Of a stretch of 64,000 bases of DNA, positions 36,701 to 48,023 are shown piece by piece. A model generated the notes under the pieces. The model was not told the origin of the DNA and searched no databases. It was given only the letters and a program-made list of their open reading frames with translations. This DNA comes from Astropecten irregularis (Eukaryota; Echinodermata; Asteroidea; Paxillosida; Astropectinidae). The stretch is from contig OZ020256.1 of assembly GCA_963971285.1 (NCBI GenBank), positions 1,118,501 to 1,182,500 on the forward strand. The letters are read 5' to 3'. Each line of letters starts with the position of its first letter. The first letter of the stretch is position 1. The position numbers and the translations under genes are program-made.

Positions 36701-39228
36701 AACTCTACGTGCGTTTCTCGTTTGAGACAGGCATCTCAATGCAGTCCGATGCGTACCTTGACTCGCGTGAAGAAGTCAATAAGGTACATGTACATGTTAA
36801 AACGACTACGAATGCCGTTTGAATTGAACGGATTGAAGGCCATGGGCATGTTTGGTGTTTCGTGTCTTCGTTTTTGTTCAGAGAGCGCAAGTCACGGCCC
36901 GTAACATCGTGTGTTGTGCTCGACTATACTTTAAGTGCCTGCGGTGAACGAATTTAAACAACTCAGGTATTATAATACACATGGTCTGTAGTATGCACCG
37001 TACCAACCAGTTTGACCTTGAACTGTAAAACTAGCAATTATTTTCGTAGATTAGCCAACCAGTGGCGTTAAGCCCGTGTCACAAACAGGTTTCAAAGTTA
37101 CGGCTAGGTCTTTTGCCTTGGTGTCTCATCTGCGTATTTCCAATGGAGCGAAGACATAGACCTAGCTCTAGACAACAGATTCGGATGCAGCCTGAGCTAC
37201 ATTTTATTAAAGCGGACGGGGATGGAGAGAAGTGTGACGTTATTTTCGATTTCAGTTTGGAATGTTTCTTTCATGGCAAGCGAAACAAGAAATAACTTAT
37301 GATATTATAATAGCATGCTATTGGAAAAGATATAAAGCAGTAACCGTTATCCTACCCATCCTTTTATATGCAAACTGATGCTACAATACAACAAACATGT
37401 CATACATGGGGGACCCACCGCCTATAGGGCAACATACACTGAGATGGCTCTACATTACCCGGTGCAAAGCTGCCTGACACCGAAGACCTATTCACATTAG
37501 CCATTGCCAGCAATTACTCCTTGGCTTCCGGCAAATTGCTAAGGCAATTTGCTGGCCACTTTGGGCGTCGATGGCAATCATGAATTATCCCTTCTTCGTA
37601 CATATTTTTCTCCTGCATATACCTTTGGCGTGTGGCGCACGTACGGACCTTTAAGGAACAACACTTAAATACGTTCTTTTTAAAGTCTGATCATCGGAAA
37701 GCATTATCAGATAATCATATAGCACATCACACGTACTAAGTCTAAGGTAGAAGTGACAGGAGTAACCATTAAAGAACCATCACAGTCGACCATTAAGACT
37801 CAAATATAATCCTAAAAGCCCCCAATGGCACATAGTAACATCCCGATATACAAACAGATTGTAGAAGAATACAGAAACTTTGATGGAGAACCTTGCAAAA
37901 GAAAATCTCTGCTACAAAAGACTGGAGCAGAATAGAGGACTGAAGTAAAAAAAAAAAGGTTCCGGGAATAAAAGAAAAAGAGTGAGAGAGTCTGAGAAAG
38001 AGGGAGAGGAAAAAATTCCTTGGAGCCTAAAGACCAAAGATGTACCAAGAGAGAATATATACGGAACCGTCTTTCCGGTTATCCAATTACGCTTCCGTCG
38101 TCGGTGTCAGGTATCCGTGGCCGAGTGCTGAACGATGACACAACTCCGCCGGTGCAAATTGAATCCGTGATGGCACTGACGTTCGATCCGGTCTAAGGAG
38201 ACACTGCAGCTAGCAGCTGAGACGATGGTCTCATCAAGATTCTTGATGGCTGCAAGCTTGCCTCCTCCTCCCCCCCTCACCATCTCCCCTCTCCTTCTCT
38301 TCCTCCCTCTCTCTGTTCACCTGCTTTTCGAGTATATTGAACCTAAAGGCATGCAATCCTGCATACATCAAGGTGTGTTGAAGTCAATTTTCTTTGGTTA
38401 CCTTTCGGCAAGGTTATAGGCCTGTCTTATAGTCATGCATGGATATCGTGCTGGGAAAAATCAATTTTATGCAATGCGCAAAAGCGGCATTTCTTCTATT
38501 TTACCCCCCTGAAACACCTTCGATTCTTCGCTCCCTTTCAAACCGTTTCCTATTTCGATCTTGGTTGTCCGATAGTGCGAATCCGTACTTGATTACGTAC
38601 TTGATAGGTTCGACCCATGACCAAGCCTCATGCATTATTCATGAGCCTGAGGGTCGTCATGTGCAAATCATACATCGTTAAAGGAGTGGATTGGTGTGCG
38701 TATGTTCTTGTGTATTCGATATTTTTTAGCAATGTCGGTGGAGTGACAGCCTTATTAGATTAAATTTAAGACAAGCTTGTTTTCTAGCTAAGAGATGACA
38801 AATCTCCCTTTTAATATTAGGCTGTTTGAAGGCTAAGATAAATGGGAGCTCTGTAAACAGACTAGTGGTGAATTATTTACAGGAAGACTATGGCGCTGTA
38901 CAAGTATAGCAATGTCTTAACTTAGTGGCTACGTCTTTATATAAGTGAACACTCCTGGATGGCCTCATCAACGTTCTGTTGAAATAATAAAGGACGTGCA
39001 CAGCTAGCTACAGCCATAGCCGTAACGATTCGTGCATGACCTAAGTTTCAGACCACTCTGGCGCCATTTAATTCTGGTAATTACCCATGATGAGTTGCAT
39101 AACAACATCGCAGAAGGCCAACACTGGCCTCAAGGAAAAATAATATTCCGGCCGATAACAACTTCCAGGCCAGACAGATAAAAACAATAAATCTCTTTTA
39201 TGACCCGATTCAGCAGCGGTACACCCGG
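33774..39228. other. Non-coding stretch
   Basis: If 33517-33773 is a real first exon, this would be intron. No convincing downstream exon was found. The frame at 36622-36822 looks mildly protein-like but has no recognised motif. Confidence 0.45.
37531..37552. repeat. Hairpin, 9 bp stem with TAAG loop
   Basis: GCAAATTGC and GCAATTTGC flank TAAG, and outer ggc/gcc bases can add pairs. It is too short to classify further. Confidence 0.7.
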
Positions 39229-39480
39229 TCATTCCTTAGTCGGCACTTCTAATTCTCGGCGTCTTGTACGCGGCGATCTTATTGTTTTGATGAGCCGCGG
39301 CGCGGCGATATTACAAAAGTAGGGACACCGTAGGGAGACAACCGCCCGAGGCCTCGTGAAACCTGCAGACGTTGCGACGCGTCGGCCCAACGGTTGAAGA
39401 AGGAGTGTCTCTAGACATTGTAAGTTGACGCGTCTCCCGTGTGATTGTGAAGGGTGTGGAAAGTCAAGTGTGCTCATCTT
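39229..39480. promoter_or_regulatory. CpG-rich island without a recognised gene
   Basis: GC and CpG density rise abruptly here (runs such as gccgcggcgcggcgatatta and gacgttgcgacgcgtcggcc). An 82-codon frame on the minus strand is open only because of this composition. A promoter or enhancer is possible; no start site or exon could be assigned. Confidence 0.25.
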
Positions 39481-39605
39481 GAGGTGTGCGGATGGGATGG
39501 CCAGATGAGAGCCGTCAGTATATCACAGTGTGGTGCTATAGGTCAGCATATTTAGCAGTCAGTCATGCCGAAGATTCTTGTCAGCTTCAATATCTTGGAA
39601 CTACG

Positions 39606-39670
39606 CAAACATCTTTGCATTAGGCTACTGCGAACATCTTTGCATTAGGCTACTGCGAACATCTTTGCAC
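39606..39670 (+). repeat. Tandem repeat, 25 bp unit, about 2.5 copies
   Basis: The unit acatctttgcattaggctac followed by tgcga repeats in immediate succession. Further diverged relatives (atgtctttgc) follow to about 39710, suggesting an old minisatellite. Confidence 0.8.
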
Positions 39671-41550
39671 GCCGCCCAAATGTCTTTGCGCCTTACAAAT
39701 AAATGTCTTTGCACATAAAATTAGCATTATAGCAGAACTCAAAAGTCCCACTTGGCAGATATTTTGCACAATACCTCTTTTCACCAATTGGCGTACTAAT
39801 GCACTTTAATAGTCCACGAATGGCGTTGATATTTTGTCAAACGGTGGACATGATTTGCAAAATCATGGACAAATAATCTTTGACAAAATGAATTACTGTC
39901 CCGTGACAAAATAATCATAAACTCATTTTATACGCTTATAAATACGCAACTTGTTGATGCATTCAGCGTGCCATACCTCAGTTGGACATAGCAAATTGCA
40001 TCATCGAACCGTAGAAGCATTTCTGCACCTTGAAACTGTGGCAAAGCTCCATTACTATGAAGGACCGTATGCGAACATAATTATGGAAACCCTGTTTTCG
40101 GTTGCAATGTACACAGATGGAAATATATCACAAAACAGAGACAGTTATCACGTCTTGGAGAGCCTAATCAAATTAAGCAAAGCGAGATTATCTTCTCGTT
40201 GCAAGCTGTACAAACTACCAATCGGAGCTTTCCGTGTTAGCTGATAAACGATACACCAACGTGCAAGCAGGTGATTGTTGCTGTAAGAGATCCGCTGCGT
40301 TACTTATAGACATACATGCACCACGGTGGTGGCAAATGCAATCGCGTGTCCTGAATGCGAGACGCGTTATAATATCACTGCTCATTCGATAAGTGTATTA
40401 TTTTATCATCTATCATCTCTTGATGTAGAAGATGATAATGGCGCAGGGGAAGGGTAGCAGCACGTTGAGGCTCTGGTGAGTCTTCCATCGCATTCACAAA
40501 GGATGGAGTAGTGAACATAGGCAAGGGACGCCAATAATGTGTACAGACGCGTTATAAGTATGTAGGGTAATGTATGTCAGTGGTAATAATATGTTGTAGC
40601 CTGCACTGCCACAGTGCGGAGTGGGTAGGTGAGTGCGATCGAGGCATAATCAAGGTGGTGGTTTGGCTCGACGGACTATATACTGACAGAAGCTAGCCCA
40701 AAGTGTTTCCAAATGCGCGTATGCACGGGCAAGCCTGTTTACGCAAGATTGCATTTCATTGCATTTACATTTCATGCTCGCTGTATAACATGCATCGCTA
40801 GGAGTGGATGAAATCCTACAGTGTTGTTTCTTGTGTCTTCACAGAGTGGGGAATGCAAAGAGAGAGAGAGCGCGAAAAAGGGTTGCTCAGAATCGTAGTA
40901 ATAAGCTAAGATGATTTGATAAACAAGGAGGACCCAAACCCTCAACCACTAATGGCCCTTATATTCATCTCTGCTATTCTTCCCCTATATTAATCTCTGT
41001 AAATTATGGCGTCATACAAACGTACAATAGAGCTTGCAGCGGCAGGATGGCTACAACATTTTGTACTTGATTGTAGTCGAGCAAAATTGAAATAATTGGA
41101 TACTCGGAGGAAACTCTCTGCCGATTTGAAATATTGTTCCTTTCTATGCGATCGGTGAATCGCGTAAGGGAAACATGCCAGTCGATGTCCATTAATTTTG
41201 TATTATGCATTGTAATGAAAGTCAAAGATACCGGTTTTTTATTTTGTTCGCCATGTCCGGCGGATCCCGAAGGAAAGCTTGTTCGTCTCCAGCTGCAGAA
41301 ACTTGTTTTTCTTCTGAAGAATGATTCTTTTTTTTTTATCCGAGGAACCACATCTTCCACGGGGACCAACATAAGGTCAGATGAATCCTAGCAGGGTCTA
41401 ATTTCATGGAATCCGTTACTGCCTATTTTTGTGCTTACGGGCACTGCTACGCGTACAATCATGGAATGGAATAAGCAAGACTTTTGGCGCGTAATCGTTA
41501 GCGATGACTTTCTAGGCTAACCTTGATTTTTTTCGCTAAAGTGTGCATTT
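39671..41550. other. Non-coding stretch
   Basis: Small hairpin catgattt-gca-aaatcatg near 39850. The 122-codon minus-strand frame at 41004-41372 is not recognised. Confidence 0.5.
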
Positions 41551-41740
41551 TGCAATACGGTCGATTCGCAGTAGTGCTCCACAATGAGTTTGCAAAACGT
41601 ATTGGCCAATCACAATGAGCGACAAACTGCGCATGTGGAAAGATGCGCAGTTTGTTAACAAAATATATTTCCTGAATTGTGATTGGCCAACGCATTACAA
41701 ACTCATGGTGTCGCACTATTGTGAACCGCCCGTTTGCGAG
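41551..41740. mobile_element. Nested inverted repeat / foldback element
   Basis: The outer arms (about 41551-41615 and 41674-41740) are imperfect inverted repeats. The innermost 15 bases of the left arm, TTGGCCAATCACAAT, are perfectly mirrored on the right, and atgagtttg is mirrored by caaactcat. Inside lies a second hairpin: ACAAACTGCGCAT at 41622-41634 pairs perfectly with ATGCGCAGTTTGT at 41643-41655 across 8 bases. It is non-coding. Confidence 0.65.
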
Positions 41741-43067
41741 AAAGAAAACCCTTCCGTAAATATATTATGATGTTTCTTAATCAACAACATAATACGATCT
41801 TTTTTACATTTGCTGCATGGTTTGGGGTTTGGTCACATATGCTTAGGTGACGACTGCCTGTCAATTTTTGTTATGCATTGGTAGAGGAAAATATGTCACT
41901 TTTTCTGTCGGGAAAAGCCTAAACTGTTGTAATGTTGAAATCAATGACATGTGAATTCGCTCTGAGAATCCATCGTCTGAACATATCCATAGACGCACCA
42001 GCTTGTGTGACTTACAGCAATCGAACATGCCAAAATGCAAACCATGCACAAATTCACTGCAATGAAACTACGAAAACAAATTGAATGACTGCTCTCTTCC
42101 TCATAAAAAAACATGACCATCAGGGATGGATAGATTTTAGTCCTGTACCGTTTTATTTCTCGTAATACATAATTGTCACTGCATATCCGTATGGGATGGC
42201 AAATGTATCATTTTGACTATAAGCCTATCTTTAGTGAGGACTTCTGAGCCTTGGTAAATCACATCTAACCCTAACAAAATGTCTCCTTACCGGTCCCTTT
42301 ATAGAAAGCCCCGGGAAAACGCGCGCGTCCCGTTTGGCACAACGCTGCATCAATCAAACCAACGCTATCAGCGTTTTCTCTCAAGAAAATAACATCCTTC
42401 AAGCGTCCTACACGCAATACAAGTGTGGCAGCTGAGATGTCATATCGTAGCTTATTTCCCTTCCTTTTTCCCCCTTTCTATTATTTCATTTTTATTTTAA
42501 TCAGAATCAATTCCCCGGAGTGCAGGGGGCTCTGTCTTATTGCTTGTATTTCTCATTTTACGACACATGTTTTATTTGCTCTGCTCCGGCGATCGTATAT
42601 AATATAAGAAAAAAACGCCTGTATGTTTACTCAGGATATATAGGTGCAAGGAAATTGCATGTGTTTGCCATTGGTTTCAGGTGGCAACTTAATGAGTCAC
42701 AGTTGAAAATATACTGGGAAATATAAAGTTACAGTTGAAGCACAGGGACAGCTAGGCAAATACATTTCGTGGTCTGGCATTCCAAATTTGTCAGAATCTT
42801 GAGGTCCCTTGTCTGGCAGAGATATGCAATTTGCTGATGATTTGAATTTATGCCTTTGCACCTGTGCTTCTATGTGCTTTAGTTAATTTATTATTTACTC
42901 TGTTTTGCCTTGTGGCTAAGAGATGAGGATTTTAAAGTAGAGAGGCTGGTTTGTGTGATGTGTGTGTATAGATGCGGCTGCCTTCCTGGAGAAACCTCCC
43001 TTGGGCGTGTGCTTAACAGGATAAGGTCAAAGTTACTTCAAATCAGGATTATAATTTATCATCTTAA

Positions 43068-43093
43068 AAACGCGCGTTTTTTTTCGCGCGTTT
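43068..43093. repeat. GC-alternating hairpin with T8 loop
   Basis: AAACGCGCG and CGCGCGTTT flank a run of eight T. The alternating CG arms are conspicuous in AT-rich DNA. No adjacent gene is visible for it to terminate or regulate. Confidence 0.75.
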
Positions 43094-43860
43094 AAAAGCT
43101 GCTAACAAGATTTAAGCGTTCACAACAAAACGATCGATTTATGTGTGGCTTAAATTCATTCATTTTTATTTTGCTTTGGGGGAGAAAGGTTGACCTAAAG
43201 AAAATAAACAGCAGTCGATGGAATCATGCATGACCTTAAAAAAAGTTGATGTTATTATCTATAAGGACCTCCTCGTTTTGAGATTGAGGCTTTTGTGCTC
43301 CTTTAACTGCATTCGTGTATTTTGTACATGGTTTGATTCAATTTTGGCGTTATAACCAAAGAATGAAAGGACTTAACTTGATCTGTATGTTTGTCGCCCC
43401 CTACGGTAGACAATACGTCGAGTTTTAGCCGGCGACGTGCAAAAAGATTCTGTTTATTAAATCAGTACCGCAAGTTTCTTTTGTCGAGAATGTATCAGAA
43501 TCAATAAGTCCCCGCATGAAATCTGAAAAGAAAACACCAACGGAAGGCTCCATAACTCAGATTACAGTCAATATTATGGGACGAACAGACTTTGGAAAAA
43601 CACAATTTTGACAAATTTCATAGAGAGGTTGCGTAAGCACCAAACTCCAAGCGCCTCCCTAAATAAAATTATGTAAATCGAATCAGTTTCTCCCGCCAAT
43701 ACAGCTCACTCACTAAGTCAGCAGTGCAGCTGAATACAAGTCAAAAGCATTCAGCATCACACGATAATTTGGTTACTTGGCCTACTCCCTTTTCTTTTTA
43801 ACTGAGGCAGGCTTTATTCATAAAGTCCTCCAGTTGAAATTGGCCCTTGTATAATAATTC

Positions 43861-43970
43861 TTAAAGGTGTAACACATGATTGGTAAAGGTCACAGGGAAA
43901 AGCATTCACACTTTGTCTGATCCAATTTGTGCATGATTTTAACAATCATGTACTATACCTATAGCTTTAA
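43861..43970 (-). mobile_element. TTAAAGGTA-type MITE, internally deleted copy
   Basis: This is a 110 bp remnant that keeps the left end (ttaaaggtgtaacacatgat, then tcacactttgtctgatccaa) and a right end reading tactatacctatagctttaa. The central part, including the palindrome, is missing. It shows that short internally deleted versions of the family exist. Confidence 0.55.
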
Positions 43971-45315
43971 ATTGCATAAACCAGTAAATCCCCCCACACG
44001 TTTATGACGTCATCACTTTTACCTCTGGGGTATTCCAATGACAGTTTGTAAGTACAATCTAATTTTGCTTCCGGTTCTTTTCTCTAATTTGTTTCCCGTG
44101 TGTGTTCAATGATTGGTTGTTACTACATGTGTTTTTTATTGTAGACAGTCTTTATATAACTCACCCTCTGTCCTCCAAACAATGTAGAATTATTTCTGAT
44201 TTCTGATTTCTGTATTTCTCATCATACCTCGTGATTGTTAGGAAACGCTACTTTCCAATTTTCTTCTGGCAACAATCTCCTTTTGCCATTGGCTCGGATC
44301 CCCGGGGCCAGTTCCATTGAGCAGCACCAAAATTTGCTTCAATCGCAAGGAAAATCACCCTTCTATACATAGCATCAGATTGGCAGCCCAAACCCCGCGT
44401 GAGAAGTACAATGTGTTGAGCCACGAGAATAACAAGATCAGAGGAATACACACCACAAATTTTGATTCACATTTTTAGTTATTATGTTTTAGCGCTTTAG
44501 CCAGACTAAATATTCTGAGCTAATTTTGTGCTTGAAAAGCAGAACTGTACAGTAGCTTCTGATCTCTTTGACTTTTATGATACATACCATCATGCATCGC
44601 CCTCTTATAAGGATCTTATCAGACCTACAGACGCACACTGGTATAGGCTCATTTCTGAATCTGATACCTAAATTGGCTCCCCTCATACACTTCTTGTCCA
44701 TGTCTCTCCTGTCTTTTACTCTCTCCCCGATGTTCTTGACCAAGCCACTGAACTGTCCGCTAACCCGGAGTGAATAGGGCAACCCGGAGGAGGTATTGAC
44801 CGAGTCGATTGAGGAAACAAGCTCGACTTGGCCACGTTAACAGCGCTTCTATTAATATTTCGATTCATTACGAGACGATGTAGCCCGGGCCTTGTCCCAG
44901 GCCCCGCGCTCGGCGGGCTGGTGTGTCGATAAGACGGTCTCCGTGCCTACTGTGAACAATAAAGACAGGGACGAAGGGAGGAAGGAATGAGCTGAAAGGC
45001 GTAGGAGAAAGTAGATAGCTGACGGAGGCCAGCGATTTTTTTTTTATTCCTCTTCCAGTGTCGATCGACTTAGGATTTTTTCTTTTTTTCAGAGGAGGTC
45101 TTTTAATTCACTGCTGGCTTCGATCACTCGCCCTGCCGCAGTCTAATCGCATCCGTTTGACGGCATGGCCTTTGTGCCGCATCTCCTTTAATGGATTCCT
45201 TCGAGGACGGCGTCTTGAAACGTTTCAGGTGTGTCAACTTGTGAATTTGTCAGATGCGACGTTTGGCTGTCTTCGGTATTCGCTGTGTATGGTCGATCCA
45301 TTCAGCGAGCTCGAC

Positions 45316-45392
45316 GGTATAAGGGGACCTCTGGTTGGACGCCTGCATACGCCCGTAAGCAGGAGGTCGTGAGTTCGAATCCTGCCTTGGCA
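45316..45392 (+). repeat. tRNA-like SINE head / tRNA pseudogene
   Basis: GTTCGAATCC at 45373-45382 is a B-box and TYC-loop match. A box-A-like ggtataaggggacctctggt lies about 45 bases upstream. A stem cctgc/gcagg brackets a 12-base loop, too long for a functional anticodon loop, so it is not an intact tRNA. A tRNA-derived SINE head is the likelier reading. Confidence 0.45.
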
Positions 45393-46841
45393 AGCGTGTG
45401 AATTTTGTTTCTCACGGGCAATTGCAAGACTTTGAATATTTTGATAGTTTACTTTTGGATGGGGAGAGCTTTAATGTAAATGAAACTAACCTTCTTTTTG
45501 AGTTAAACGTATAGACACAACACAGTTTATATAATGTAGAGCTAAAGCCATCACGTCTTATGGCGTACGGTCATAATAACAGCTCGAATTCATTACATTG
45601 CTGTGTTATTAGAGCTGCTGCAGCCAAGTGGATTGGATACGTCAATAAGTCTACGAAAATGGCTGTAGTCACTGGCTTGTGGCTGCCATAACATGCATCA
45701 TTTGCAGCCACGGCCGGAGAATTTGGACACGGACTAAAATATGCAAAATTCATTAGATTGCGTGGTGAGTTCAACTGGTGTCTGACTTTTTGATTAGAGA
45801 GACTTTGGACGATAATGACTCCTCTCCACCCAAGAGTGAATGGGTATACCAGAGATGCAGTCCCTCTAAGAGAACTGAGATGGTTTCACTTTAAAATTAA
45901 AATTTGCTTTCCCCCACAAACAAAAAGCTCCATTAGAAATTCACACGGTTATTTAGTACTATCTGTCTGCTTATTTAACTCTCATTTCGCAATGTAACTT
46001 GATAATGTTTGTATTCCTCGTGTAGAAATGCTTGCACTTTAAGGCGAGTAAAGAAACTTAAGCTGATTTAAGGCGAACTGCTAGGAAGGAAATGCCGATA
46101 GCGGGAAAGCTATACCATCTGCCTTTGTAGAATCATGGATTGCTTTACTCCGTGCGTATGTATCAAGATGCGGTTTCTTTGCCACAAGCAACAAAATAAG
46201 ACATTGAATGGATTTGACTGTATCCGCGCAAAGACTATATTTAGATCTTGGTGGTTCACTTTGGTACACGTTTATTATATGACACGTTCCAATGAGGTGT
46301 ATCGAACGCAGGCATGGGACTGTGTTGTTGGAAAGATGAAGCATGCACTGAAAATGTTTCCACTGCATGCGTTTTATATACAAATCGTGTACTGGATTTG
46401 CCGTGACACGAAGTGAATCGATGAAGGAAAGTTCAAATTTAACGGCAAGAAGTACACTTTAAGCGTGTCTTACACCGAAAGACCCCGATGGAACCCCCTG
46501 GAGGTGTGTTCTAAGAATCAATATACCTTTTGGAATTTGGAGCTTGTTTTCATCGATACAAACAGAGTTGGACGCACGGTCCTCCTCGGCTGAAATCTAC
46601 TATTACGTCCCTGACCCGTGTATGGGTCCACTTCACCTTTTTAGAGCAGCAAGGATGTTTTCTCCAACGTCTATACTCGAGCACCAACCTCTGCCCCTTG
46701 GAGGTATACCTCATCCCCCAGCGTTGATTCAATGTAGCGTCTTCTTCTCCCCTGTTTGCTTGCACCTTCTCCCCAAGATATCGAAGGGAAAGGACAATCG
46801 CTCCCAGAGGTTCACCTTGTGCCAAGCCAAGCAAACTTGGC

Positions 46842-46865
46842 CACGTGACGGTAGAGGTATATAAG
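46842..46865 (+). promoter_or_regulatory. Candidate core promoter: E-box plus TATA box
   Basis: CACGTG at 46842-46847 lies just upstream of TATATAAG at 46858-46865 in a locally GC-richer stretch (46530-46860). The expected start would be near 46890. I cannot see a convincing coding exon downstream, so it may serve a non-coding transcript or be fortuitous. Confidence 0.22.
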
Positions 46866-47841
46866 TCTAATTACCTCTCTTCCCTCGAGAAAACGTACAA
46901 GCTGTAGCGTGGGCGCGCTCGCACGATACGCCTTGGGTTAGGTAAATCTCGAATGCTGAACAAATTTTTTCGCCGCGAAGTCTTTCAGCAGACTGGCGCT
47001 TCCTAGACGGGAATTTGACAATCCATTGACATCTTCAGGCACTGATGGAGAGATGGGAGAATCGAATTATAGACATAAGAGCGCCACCTTACGTATTGCA
47101 ATCGACGACATTGTGTTAACCTGTATTACTAGGCCTTTTCTTCTATGTGACAGTATCCAGTTTCAGGACCTACGTTTTTGAGCGCAAAAGAGCAAACAGA
47201 ATGTATATAATAGCTGCTTTCAAATGTCTTCAGACTAGTAAACCTCACCACAATTTCCTCCTTTGCCGCCTTAATATTTTCTAAAATGTCCTCTGTTTGG
47301 GTGATATCCTATACCTAGGCTGGACTGTGAAGCGTTAGCCATAATTTCACGGTATGTAATTTTAATCGTGGCAATACCCACTCTTTGGTCAATGCCACTC
47401 AACGGGAATGCGCACTCATTCACAATCGTCAAATTTTCTCATTGGCATACTAATCACTGCCTTTTTCCAGTAAAGATAACATTTTTTAACTTCGGAAGCT
47501 CTAAGTTATGATGGTGTGTGCCCTCTCAGTGTATCGTTGCTTGAATACAGTTGATGTGCACCCACCGACACTGAAGGGCAAGGCCATTGGCTCATGGAAG
47601 CATGGCCTGACTGATGAAACCAACTGTTAACAACATTGAACCTGATGACTGATTTCCAGCCTTCTGCTTCACACGACTCAAGCAGCGCGCGTGGACTTAC
47701 CGCGTCAACCGCTCGGTAACGGGACGATTATGTATACAGCGATCAGCCACATCCAATTCCCAATTCCAAAAATTGGAATTAAACTCAAGGTCGGAATTAC
47801 CATTGCCTCGTCTATCGATTGCTAGGTAGTGGGAGACGCAG

Positions 47842-48023
47842 ATGCGGAATCGCCTTGAGCTCCAAACCTGCATGGTTACACTGGGACAAGATGGATGTCA
47901 ACCTCTTATTGACGCCTGTAATTCCGGTCAATATGTAAATTCAGCATGTCGGATGTTGATGCTCTTTGAGGGTATTATGCGTCTACGTAATGATAATGTT
48001 AATGCTACTGACTATCAGGCAAG
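47842..48023 (+). CDS. Candidate coding exon, unrecognised
   Basis: An ATG follows gggagacgcag directly, so the segment could begin at an acceptor or at a start codon. The frame runs 60 codons plus two bases to an AAG|GTAATG donor-like site at 48023/48024. The peptide contains two Cys-rich short stretches and no motif I recognise. The open length is within what chance gives in this much sequence, so support is weak. Confidence 0.13.

Larger units (their letters stand above)
41741..45315. other. Non-coding stretch
   Basis: Holds the GC-alternating hairpin at 43068 and a short MITE at 43861. The patch at 44780-44960 is GC-richer (gggccttgtcccaggccccg) without a gene. Confidence 0.5.
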
